From Streptosporangium sp. NBC_01755 (GTDB lineage Bacteria > Actinomycetota > Actinomycetes > Streptosporangiales > Streptosporangiaceae): 64,000 nt of DNA. The position numbers were made by a program, and so were the translations under genes. Shown one piece after another: positions 51,946-63,900 of the stretch. Positions within the stretch are counted from its first letter, which is position 1, and every line of letters starts with the position of its first letter. The stretch lies in NCBI RefSeq assembly GCF_035917995.1, contig NZ_CP109131.1, positions 7,316,001 to 7,380,000 of the forward strand. The letters run 5' to 3'. The notes under the pieces were generated by a model. The model was not told the origin of the DNA, made no database searches, and saw only the letters and a program-made list of their open reading frames with translations.

Positions 51946-54900
51946 ATGGCGAACGACGACAAGCTACGCGAATACCTCAAGCGTTCCATCGCCGAGACCA
52001 AGCAGGCCCAAAGGCAGCTGCGCCAGATCGAGGCAAAGTCCCGCGAGCCGATCGCGATCGTGGGCATGGCGTGCCGGCTGCCGGGCGGGGTGAGCACCCC
52101 CGAGCAACTGTGGGACCTGGTCGCCTCCGGCCGCGACGTCATCACCGAGTTCCCCGCCGACCGCGGCTGGAACCTCGACCAACTCTACGACCCCGACCCC
52201 GACCACCCCGGCACCAGCTACACCCGCCACGGCGGATTCCTGGACGACATCGCCGGCTTCGACGCCGACTTCTTCGGCATCTCCCGACGCGAAGCCCTCG
52301 CCAGCGACCCCCAGCAACGACTCCTCCTCGAAACCGCCTGGGAATCCCTCGAACGAGCCGGCATCGACCCGGCGCCGCTCCGCGGCAGCAGAACCTCGGT
52401 GTATGTGGGACTCTTCGACCACACCTACAGCTCACGACTCCCCCACGTGCCCCAGGAACTGGAGGGGTACTTCACCATCGGCAACCTGGGCAGCGTCGCG
52501 TCAGGACGCATCGCCTACACCTTCGGCTTCGAAGGACCGGCCGTCACCGTCGACACCGCCTGCTCCTCCTCACTGGTCGCCCTCCACCTGGCCCTACAGT
52601 CGCTCCGCTCGGGAGAATCGGACCTCGCCCTGGCCGGCGGAGTCACGGTGATGTCCACCCCCCTCTCCTTCACGGAGTTCTCGCGACAGCGGGGGCTCGC
52701 TCCCGACGGGCGGTGCAAGGCGTTCTCCGACAGCGCCGATGGGGTCGGCTGGGCCGAGGGTGTCGGGGTGCTGGTGCTGGAGCGGTTGTCGGACGCGCGG
52801 CGTAGCGGCCATCAGGTGCTGGCGGTGGTGCGTGGCTCGGCGGTGAATCAGGACGGCGCGTCGAACGGGTTGACCGCGCCGAACGGTCCGTCGCAGCAGC
52901 GGGTGATTCGCCAGGCGCTGGCCAGTGCCGGTTTGTCGTCGGCCGAGGTGGATGTGGTCGAGGCGCACGGGACCGGAACCACGCTGGGCGACCCGATCGA
53001 GGCGCAGGCGTTGCTGGCCACCTACGGGCAGGGCCGCGAGGCCGCACGGCCGCTGCTGCTGGGGTCGGTGAAGTCGAACATCGGTCACACACAGGCCGCA
53101 GCCGGTGTCGCCGGTGTGATCAAGATGGTCATGGCGATGCGGCATGGGGTGCTGCCCAAGACGCTGCACGTGGACGCGCCGTCCTCGCACGTGGACTGGA
53201 GCAAGGGTGCGGTCGAGCTGCTGACCGAGCCGGTGGAGTGGCCGGAGGCAGGTCGTCCACGCCGGGCGGGTGTCTCGTCGTTCGGGGTCAGCGGCACCAA
53301 CGCCCACGTGATCATCGAACAGGTCCTGGAGGTCGCAACCGAGGAGGCTCCGCAAGGACCGGAGGCTTCACGAATCGGGGCGGAGCCGGGCGCGGAGGAC
53401 CAGGCGTCGGCTACCGGTGTGGTGCCGGTGCTGGTGTCGGGCCGTACGGCTGGGGCGCTGCGGGCGCAGGCCGAGCGTCTGGCCGCGCACGTGGAGGGCC
53501 ACGATGAGCTGGCCTTGACCGATGTGGCGTTCTCGCTGGCCGCGACGCGGTCAGTGTTCGAGCACCGGGCCGTGGTGGTCGGCGGTGGCCATGAGGGTCT
53601 GCTGGCGGGGCTGGCGGCGGTGGCTTCCGGTGAGTCGGCGCCGCGCGTGGTTGCGGGTGTGGCCGATGTGGATGGGAAGTCGGTGTGGGTGTTCCCGGGT
53701 CAGGGGGCGCAGTGGGTGGGGATGGGCGCGGCGCTGCTGGAGGAGTCGGCGGTGTTCGCGGCTCGGATGGCGGAGTGTGCGGCGGCGTTGGAGCCGTTCG
53801 TGGAGTGGTCGTTGCTGGATGTGGTGCGGCAGGTGGAGGGTGCTCCGGGGCTGGATCGGGTGGATGTGGTGCAGCCGGCCTCGTTCGCGGTGATGGTGTC
53901 GTTGGCGGCGGTGTGGGAGTCGCTGGGGGTTCGCCCGGACGCGGTGGTGGGCCATTCGCAGGGGGAGATCGCGGCGGCGGTGGTGGCCGGTGGCTTGTCG
54001 TTGCAGGACGGTGCGCGGGTGGTGGCGTTGCGCAGCCGGTTGATCGCTGACCGGTTGGCGGGGCTGGGGGCGATGGCGTCGGTGGCGTTGTCGGTCGAGC
54101 AGGTGCGGGAGTGGTTGGCGGCTTGGGACGGGCGGATCTCGGTGGCTGCGGTCAACGGTCCGAACTCGGTGGTGGTGGCCGGTGAGGTCCAAGCCGTGGA
54201 GGAGCTGGTCGAGCGGCTGACCGAGGACGGGGTGCGGGTGCGGCGGATCGCGGTGGATTACGCCTCGCATTCGGCGCAGGTGGATCTGATCGGGCAGGAG
54301 CTGGCTGAGGTGCTGGCGGGGGTGGCGCCGGGGCCGGTGCGGGTGCCGATGCTGTCGACGGTGACCGGTCAGTGGGTGGAGGGTACGGAGCTGGGGGCCG
54401 GGTATTGGTGTGAGAATCTGCGGCGCACGGTGGGCTTCGCTCCGGCGGTGGGGGTGTTGCTGGAGCAGCGGTATCGGGTGTTCGTGGAGGTGAGCCCGCA
54501 TCCGGTGCTGACGGTCGGTATCGGTGAATGTGTGGACGAGACGGACGCTGTCACGGTGATCGCCGGGACGTTGCGGCGTGAGGACGGCGGCCTGGATCGG
54601 GTGCTGGTCTCGGCGGCCGAGCTGTTCGTCCGTGGCGTGGCGGTGGACTGGCGGCAGATGCTGCCGGGCGGGCGCCTCGTCGACCTGCCGGCTTACGCCT
54701 TCCAGCACCAGCGGTTCTGGCCGAACGCCAAGCAGAGCGGTGATGCTCGGGTGCTGGGTCTGGCCGCGACGGATCATCCGCTGCTGGGTGCGGTGGTGGG
54801 TCTGGCCGACTCGGACGGCGCGCTGCTGACCGGCCGCGTGTCGGTGAGTGCGCAGCCGTGGCTGGCCGATTACGTGGTGGCGGGCTCGGTGGTGGTGCCG

Positions 54901-57900
54901 GGTTCGGCGTTCGTGGAGCTGGCGGTACGGGCCGGTGACCAGGTCGGCTGTGACCTTGTGGAGGAGTTGACGCTGGACTCGCCGCTGGTGCTGGGCGGGG
55001 ACGACGCGGTCGTGATCCAGATCGCGGTGGGTGCGCCGGAGGAGACCGGCCGCCGAACCTTGAATGCGTACGGCCGTTCGGCGAATGCGGCTGATGAAGT
55101 GCCGTGGGTACGGTACGCGACCGGTACGCTCGCGACCGGTGTTCCGGAAGCCGTGCCGTTCGATGTGGCGGTGTGGCCGCCGGCCGGGGCGACCGCGATC
55201 GAGCTGGAGGGGCTGTACGAGGAACTGGCCGAGGACGGCATCGCCTACGGCCCGGCGTTCCAAGGGCTGCGGGCGGCCTGGCGACGCGACGGTGAGGTGT
55301 TCGCCGAGCTGAGGCTGCCGGAGCAGACCGGTGGGGCCGCTTCGTTCGGGCTGCATCCGGCATTGCTGGACGCGGCGCTGCACGTGGTGCCGTTCGTCGG
55401 ACTGGAGCCGGCGGAAGGTGGCCGGTTGCCGTCTTCGTGGGGACAGGTGTGTCTGCACGCGGGTGGGGCGTCGGTGTTGCGGGTGCGGCTGGTCAGGACG
55501 GGGCCGGACGCGGTGTCGCTGAGCGCGGTGGACGCGGCCGGGGAGCCGGTGGTGTCGGCGCGCTCGGTGGTGTTGCGGCCGGTCTCGGCTGAGCGGCTGG
55601 GAGGCGCCTCTGATGGTCGCGGGGCCGGTCGGGACCCGTTGTTCCGGGTGGAGTGGGCGCCCGCGGCTGCTCTGCCGGAGGTCGGCGGAATGTCGGTGGC
55701 GGTGCTCGGTGCGGACGTGTTGGGTGTTGCTCCCGCGTTGCGGGTGGCCGGGGAGCCGGGTGGCCTTGCGGTGGAGGTGCACGCGGAGCTGGCGTCGCTG
55801 GCGGAGGTGGGTGCGGTGCCGGCTGTGGTGCTGGCGGAGGTGGTCTCGGATCCGGTGGGTGGGGTGGTGGAGTCGGCGCATGCGCTGACCGCCCGGGTGC
55901 TGGACCTGTTGCAGGGGTGGCTGGCCGAGGAGCGGTTCGCCGATTCGCGGCTGGTGTTCCTCACCCGGGGCGCGGTGGCGACCGGTGCCGGTGTGCAGGA
56001 TGAAGCGGCGCCGGACCCGGTCGTGGCGGCGGTGCGAGGGCTTGTCCGCAGCGCCCAGTCGGAGAACCCGGGCCGGTTCGGGTTGGTCGATGTGGACGGG
56101 CAGGAGTCCTCGCTCGATGTGCTGCCGGGGGTGTTGGCGTCGGGTGAGCCGCAGGTGGCAGTGCGCGGGGGCGAGGTGTGGGTGCCGCGTCTGGCGCGGG
56201 TGACGCCCGGCTCTGGTCTGGATGAGGATCGGGCCTGGGATCCGGAGGGGACGGTGTTGATCACCGGTGGTACCGGTGGTCTGGGCGCGCTGTTCGCGCG
56301 GCATGTGGTGGCCGAGCGGGGTGTGCGGCATCTGCTGCTGACCAGCCGCCGGGGCCTGGACGCCCCCGGCGCGGTGGAACTGCAGGCCGAGCTGATCGCA
56401 CACGGCGTTGAGGTCACCATCGCGGCCTGCGACATGGCCGACCGCGACCAGGTGGCGGCGCTGCTGACGCGGGTGGACGACGAGCACCCGCTGACCGCGG
56501 TGATCCACACCGCCGGTGTGCTGGCCGATGGCACGATTCCGTCGCTGACGCCGGAGCGGCTGGATGCGGTGCTGCGTCCCAAGGCGGACGCGGCCTGGCA
56601 TCTGCACGAACTCACCCAGGACCGGGACCTTGCGGCGTTTGTCGTGTTCTCCTCGATGGCGGGGGTGATGGGCAACGCCGGTCAGGGCAACTACGCGGCG
56701 GCGAACGCGTTCCTCGACGCGCTGGTCCAGCTGCGCCGGGCCGAAGGGCTGCCCGGGTTGTCGCTGGCCTGGGGCTTGTGGGCGCAGGAGACCGGGATGA
56801 CCGGCAGCCTCGGGACGATCGATCTGCAGCGGATGGCGCGGGCGGGGATGCCGGCGCTGTCGGCCGAGCAGGGGCTCGCGATGTTCGAGCTGGCGGCCGC
56901 GTCGGATCACGCGGCGGTGGTGGCGGCGCGGCTGGATCTGTCGGTGCTGGTCCCCGAGGTGCCGCATCTGATGCGTGGCCTGGTCCGGGTGGGGCGCCGG
57001 TCGGCGGTCTCCGTTCTGGCGGGCGGGGATTCGGAGCTGGTGCGGCGGCTGGCGGGGCTGGAGGAGGCCGAGCAGGTTCGGCTGGTGGTGGAGCTGGTGC
57101 GCGCTCAGGCGGCGGTGGTGCTGGGGCACGCCTCGGGGGAGGACGTCCAGCCCGGACGTGAGTTCCGTGAGCTGGGCTTCGACTCCCTGACCGCGGTGGA
57201 CCTGCGTAACCGGCTCAACATCGCCGTCGGGTTGCGGTTGCCTGCGACGCTGGTGTTCGACTATCCGACGCCGACCGTGCTGGCGCGGTTCCTGGTGTCG
57301 GAGCTGTTGGGCCGGCAGGACCAGGCGGCGGTCTCGGGTGTGGTGGCCGGGCCGAGGGCGTCGACGGCCGAGGATCCGATCGTGATCGTGGGGATGAGCT
57401 GCCGGTTCCCCGGTGGGGTGAACTCGCCGGAAGAGCTGTGGCGGTTGCTGTCCGAGGGCGAGGACGCGATCTCGCCGGTCCCGGCCGATCGGGGCTGGAA
57501 CCTGGAGACGCTGTCCGGGACGGGCCTCGACGTCCAGGGTGGGTTCCTGGCGGATGTGGCGGGGTTCGACGCGGGGTTCTTCGGGATCTCGCCGCGTGAG
57601 GCGCTGGCGATGGACCCGCAGCAGCGGTTGCTGCTGGAGGGGGTGTGGGAGGCGGTCGAGCGGGCCGGGATCGACCCGGTTTCGCTGAAGGGCAGTCCGA
57701 CCGGGGTGTTCGTGGGCACCAACGGTCAGGACTACGCGAGCCTCGTCGTGAACGCCCGGGCGGATGTGGAAGGCCACGCCATCACCGGTATGGCGGCCAG
57801 TGTGCTGTCGGGCCGGCTGTCCTACACGCTGGGGTTGGAGGGTCCGGCGGTGACGGTGGACACCGCGTGTTCGTCGTCGCTGGTGGCGATGCACATGGCG

Positions 57901-60900
57901 GCGCAGGCGCTGCGCTCGGGCGAGTGCAGCCTGGCGCTGGCCGGCGGTGCCACGGTGATGACCACCCCGTTTGGGTTCATCGAGTTCAGCGCGCAGGGTG
58001 GGCTGTCGCCTGATGGGCGGTGTAAGGCGTTCGCCGACACCGCGGACGGCACCACCTGGTCTGAGGGCTTGGGCATGCTGGTGCTGGAGCGGTTGTCGGA
58101 TGCCCGCCGTAACGGTCATCAGGTGCTGGCGATCGTGCGCGGGTCGGCGATCAACCAGGACGGGGCGTCGAACGGGTTGACCGCGCCGAACGGTCCTTCG
58201 CAGCAGCGGGTGATCCGTCAGGCGCTGGCCGGTGCGGGGCTGTCGCCGTCCGAGGTGGACGCGGTGGAGGCGCACGGTACGGGCACCAGGCTGGGTGACC
58301 CGATCGAGGCCCAGGCGCTGCTGGCCACGTACGGCAAGGACCGGCCGGAGGACCGGCCGCTGCTACTGGGCGCGATCAAGTCGAACCTCGGTCACCCCCA
58401 GGCCGCCGCGGGCGTGGCCGGTGTGATCAAGATGGTGCTGGCGATGCGGCACGGCGTGCTGCCCAAGACGCTGCACGTCGATACCCCGTCCTCGCATGTG
58501 GACTGGGCCTCGGGTGCGGTGGAGTTGCTGACCGAGGCGGCCGAGTGGCCGCAGACGGGTCGTCCGCGCCGGGCAGGTGTGTCGTCGTTCGGAATCAGTG
58601 GCACCAACGCGCACGTCATCCTCGAACAGGGGCCGGAGGCTCCGCGGATCGAGGCCGGAACGGCGGCGCGGGACGATGCGCCGGCCGCGGGTGCGGGTGT
58701 GCTGCCGGTGGTGGTGTCGGGCCGTACGGCTGGGGCGTTGCGGGCGCAGGCCGGGCGGCTGGCCGCGCATGTGGAGGGCCACGATGAGTTGGCCTTGGCC
58801 GATGTGGCGTTCTCGCTGGCCACGACCCGGTCGGCGTTCGAGCATCGGGCGGTGGTGCTGGCGAGCGACCATGAGGGTGTGCTGGCCGGTTTGGGCGCGC
58901 TCGCCGAGGACCGCGCCGGTGCGGGTGTGGTGCGCGGGGTGGCGGCGGTGGAGCCGAGGCTGGCGGTGTTGTTCACCGGTCAGGGTAGTCAGCGGGTGGG
59001 GATGGGCCGGGAGTTGTATGACCGGTTCCGGGTGTTCGCGGGGGCGTTGGATGAGGTGATCGACGAGCTGGACCCGCTGCTTGACGGGCAGTCGGGTGGG
59101 TCGCTGCGGGAGGTGCTGTTCGCCGAGCCGGGTACGGCCGAGGCTGAGGCGCTGGATCAGACCGGATGGGCGCAGCCGGCGTTGTTCGCGGTGGAGACGG
59201 CGCTGTTCCGTCTGGTGTCCTCATGGGGGGTGCGGCCGGACGTGCTGGCCGGGCACTCGATCGGGGAGATCACGGCGGCGCATGTGGCCGGGGTGTTGTC
59301 GCTGAGTGATGCGTGCGTGTTGGTGGCGGCGCGGGCGCGGTTGATGCAGGCGCTTCCTGCCGGTGGGGCGATGGCGGCGGTGGCGGTGTCCGAGGATGAG
59401 GTCGCCGCTCTGCTGGCGGGGCGTAAGGGTGAGGTGTCGATCGCCGCTGTCAACGGCCCGGCCTCGGTGGTGATCTCCGGAGTTGAGGAGCCGGTTCTTG
59501 AGGTGGCGGCCGCCCTGGAGCAGCGGGGGGTCAAGACGCGGCGGTTGCAGGTGTCGCATGCGTTCCATTCGCCGTTGATGGATCCGATGCTGGAGGACTT
59601 CCGCGCGATCGCCGGGACGCTCACCTACAACCCGCCGCGAATCCCGGTGGTGTCCACCCTGACCGGGGAGCAGGCGACGGCCGAGCAGGTGTGCTCGCCG
59701 GACTACTGGGTCGACCAGGTGCGTGACGCGGTCCGCTTCGCCGACGGCGTCCGTGCGTTGCATGGTCTGGGCGTGCGGGCCTACCTGGAGCTGGGCCCCG
59801 ATGGGGTGCTGAGCGCGATGGCCCAGGACACCCTTGCCACGCTCGCCGGCTCGGACGCCAACGTGCACGAGTCGGCCACCGTGCTGGTGCCGGTGTTGCG
59901 CAGGGACCGGGATGAGCAGAGCACGGTGATGTCGGCGCTGGCCGAGTTGCACGTGCACGGGGTGCCGGTCGATTGGCGTGCGGTGCTGCCGGGCAGGCAC
60001 CGGGTTGAACTGCCCACGTACGCCTTCGAGCATCGGCGGTACTGGCCCGAGAACACCGGCGCCGGTATGGGGAATGTGGCGGAGGTGGGCCTGGCCGCGA
60101 CGTATCACCCGCTGCTGGGTGCGGCGGTGAGTCTGGCCGATTCGGATGGGGTGGTGCTGAGCGGGCGGTTGTCCCTGCGATCGCATCCATGGCTGGCCGA
60201 TCACATGGTGGCCGGAACGGTGATTTTCCCGGGTACCGGATTCCTGGAGCTGGCGATCCGGGCGGGTGACCAGGTCGGCTGTGACATGGTGGAGGAGCTG
60301 ACCCTGATCGCGCCGCTGGTGCTGGATGAGCGGGAAGCGGTCGTGGTGCAGGTGTCGGTGGGTGCGCCCCAGGAGCCGGGCCGCCGGACGGTGAACGTGT
60401 ATGCCCGGGCTGCCGACGCCCCGGATGATCAGCCGTGGATACAGCATGCGACCGGTGTGCTGGCAGGCAGTGGCCGGATGGCCGAGATGTTCGACGCGAG
60501 TGTGTGGCCGCCGGCTGCGGCGACCGCGATCGAGCTGGACGGGTTGTATGAGGGGCTGGCCGCGGGTGGCTTCGACTATGGTCCGGTGTTCCAGGGGCTG
60601 CGGGCGGCCTGGCAGGGTGAGGAGGAGATCTTCGCCGAGGTCGCCCTTCCTGAACAGGCGGCCTTGAGCGCGGGCGCGTTCGGGATGCATCCGGCGTTGC
60701 TGGACGCGGTGCTGCACGCCCTGGCGTTCATAGGACTGGAGCAGGTCGAGGGTGGCCGGTTGCCGTTCTTCTGGGGTGAGGTGTGTCTGCACGCGTCCGG
60801 GGCGTCGGCGCTGCGGGTTCGGCTGGTCAAGACGGGCGATGAGGCGGTGTCGCTGACGGCGGTGGACGCCGCGGGGGAACCGGTGTTGTCGGTGCGCTCC

Positions 60901-63900
60901 CTGGCGTTGCGGCCGATCTCGCGCGACCGGCTGGCTGCCGCCGACGGCGGCCGCGGGGTGGATCGGGACGCGCTGTTCCGGCTGGAGTGGACTGTGCTGC
61001 CCGATCTGCAGGTGACCGATCCGACGGCGGCGGCAGCGGTCGGGTGCGCGGTGCTTGAGCCTGACACGCTGGGGCTCACGGATGTGTGGGATGCGGCCGG
61101 GCGGTCGATCGCGGTTCATCGGGATCTGTCGGCGTTGGTTGAGGCGGGTCCGGTGCCGGCTGTGGTGCTGGCCGAGGTGGCCACGGCGGCGTGCGGAGCC
61201 GTGGACGTGGTGGAGTCGGCGCATGAGGTCACCGCCGGAGTGCTGGGCTTGTTGCAGGGGTGGCTGGCCGATGAGCGGTACCGCGACTCCTGCCTGGTGG
61301 TGACGACATGTGGTGCGGTGGCGACCGGTGAGGGGGAGTCCCCCGATCCGGTGGCTGCCGCGGTGTGGGGGCTGGTGCGGTCGGCGCAGTCGGAGAATCC
61401 GGGCCGGTTCGTGCTGGTGGATGTGGACGGGCAGGAGTCCTCGCTGTCGGTGTTGCCGGCGGTGTTGCCCGCGCTCATGTCCTCGGGCGAGCCGCAGGCG
61501 GTGGTGCGCCACGGCGAGGTGCGGGTGGCTCGGCTGGCGTCGCTGGGTTCGGGAGCGGGGTTGCTGCCTCCAGGCGGTGGGGTGCCGTGGCGGCTGGGCA
61601 GCCGGGCCAAGGGCAGCCTGGACGCGCTGGAACTGCTGCCGTTCCCGGAGGCGGCCGAGGCGTTGGGGGCCGGTCAGGTGCGGGTGGCGGTGCATGCGGC
61701 GGGCGTGAACTTCCGCGACCTGCTGGACGGGTTGAACGCGCTGGGCTGGTGGCAGGACAAGGTCGGCCTGATGGGCAGCGAGGCCGCCGGGGTGGTGCTG
61801 GAGGTCGGCCTCGGGGTGGAGAGTCTGCACCCCGGGGATCGGGTGACGGGTCTGGCCGAGGGCGCCTTCGGCCCGGTGATGATCACCGACGCTACAGCCG
61901 TGGCCAAAATTCCCGATCACTGCTCTTTCGAGCAGGCGGCGACGATCCCGGTGGCGTTCCTGACGGCCTATTACGGGCTGATGGACCTGGCCGCTTTGCG
62001 GGCGGGCGAGTCGCTGCTGGTGCACGCGGGTGCCGGTGGTGTGGGGATGGCGGCGATTCAGCTGGCTCAGCGGCTTGGGGTGGAGGTGTTCGCCACAGCC
62101 AGCCCGGCCAAGTGGGAGGTGCTGCGTTCGCTGGGCATCCCCGAGGATCACATCGCCTCCTCCCGGGATCTGGAGTTCGAGGAGCGCTTCCGGAAGGTGT
62201 GCGGGGAGCGGGGGATCGATGTGGTGCTGAACTCGCTGACGGGTGAGTTCATCGACGCCTCGACGCGGCTGCTGGCCCCAGGGGGCCGGTTCATAGAGAT
62301 CGGCAAGCTGGACATCCGCGACCAGGAGCAGTTCCCGGAGGGGCTGACCTACCGGTGGTTCGACCTGGGGGAGACCGGCCCCGAGCGGCTGGAGCAGATG
62401 CTGGGCGAGTTGATGGGATTGTTCGCCTCGGGTGAGTTGCGGCCGTTGCCGTTCACGGCGTGGGATGTGCGGCGGGGCCGGGAGGCGTTCCGGTTCATGA
62501 GCCAGGCCAGGCACACCGGCAAGATCGTGCTGACCATGCCCCAGGTCTGGAACCCGGAGGGCACGGTGCTGATCACCGGTGGCACCGGTGGTCTGGGTGC
62601 GGAGGTGGCCCGGCATGTGGTGGCCGAGCACGGGGTGCGGCACCTGCTTTTGGCCGGTCGCCGGGGGTTGGAGGCTCCGGGTGCGGTGGAGTTGCAGGCC
62701 GAGCTGATCGCGCATGGGGTCGAGGTCGCGGTCGTGGCGTGTGATGTGGCGGATCGGGAGCAGGTGGCGGCGTTGCTGGCGCAGGTCCCGGCAGAGCATC
62801 CGCTCACCGCGGTGGTTCATGCGGCGGGTGTGCTGGATGACGGGACGATCGCGTCGCTGTCGAAGGAGCGGCTGGACACCGTGCTGCGGCCGAAGGTGGA
62901 TGCGGCGTGGCATCTGCATGAGCTGACCCAGGACATGGATCTGGCGGGGTTTGTGCTGTTTTCGTCGGTGGCCGGGACGTTCGGTGGGCAGGGGCAGGGC
63001 AACTACGCGGCGGCGAACACGTTTTTGGATGCGCTGGCCGAGCATCGGCGTGCGCTGGGCCTGGCTGGGGTGTCGGTTGCGTGGGGTGCTTGGGTGCGGG
63101 ACGCGGGGATGACGGGCACGCTGGGCCAGGCGGATATGCGGCGGATTGAGCGGGCGGGGATTTCGGCCTTGACGGTCGAGCAGGGGCTGGCGTTGTTCGA
63201 CGCGGCTGCTGTGGCGGGTCCTGCGGTGGTGGTGGCGGCGCGGTTGGATGCGTCGGCGGTGGTGCGGGCGGGTGGTGAGGTGCTGCACCTGCTGCGGGGG
63301 TTGGTGCGGGGGGTCCGCCGGTCGGCGGCCTCGGCGTTGGTGCCGGCGGGTGACGGGGCACTGGGTGGACGGTTGGCCGGGATGGGTGAGGCTGATCGGG
63401 TTCGGTTCGTGCTGGAGTTGGTACGCGCGCAGGCGGCGATGGTGCTGGGGCATGCGTCGCCCGATGCGGTGGAGGTGCGGCGGGAGTTCCGTGACCTGGG
63501 ATTTGACAGTCTCACCACGGTGGAGTTGCGTAACCGGCTGAACAGTGCGACGGGCTTGCGGTTGCCGGCGACGCTGGTGTTCGACTACCCGACACCGGTC
63601 GTGCTGGCGGAGTTCCTGCTGGGCGAGTTGCTGGGTGAGCGGGCCGATTCGGCTGTGCTGTCGCCGGTGGTGCGTTCGGTGGCGGACGATCCGATCGTGA
63701 TCGTGGGGATGGCGTGCCGCTATCCGGGCGGGGTTTCCTCTCCGGAGGATCTGTGGCGCCTGGTGATCGAGGAGAGCGACGCGATCACCGGTTTCCCGAC
63801 CAATCGCGGTTGGGATCTGGAAGGTATTTACGATCCGGATCCCGGCCGGGTGGGGACGTCGTACACCCGACATGGCGGGTTCCTGCATGACGCCGATGAG

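Noticed and set aside
53551..63888. Minus-strand open frames of about 1570 and 1555 codons opposite the PKS
   Set aside because: They are rich in Arg, His, Pro and Gln and repeat with the PKS modules, and they mirror conserved PKS domains on the other strand.
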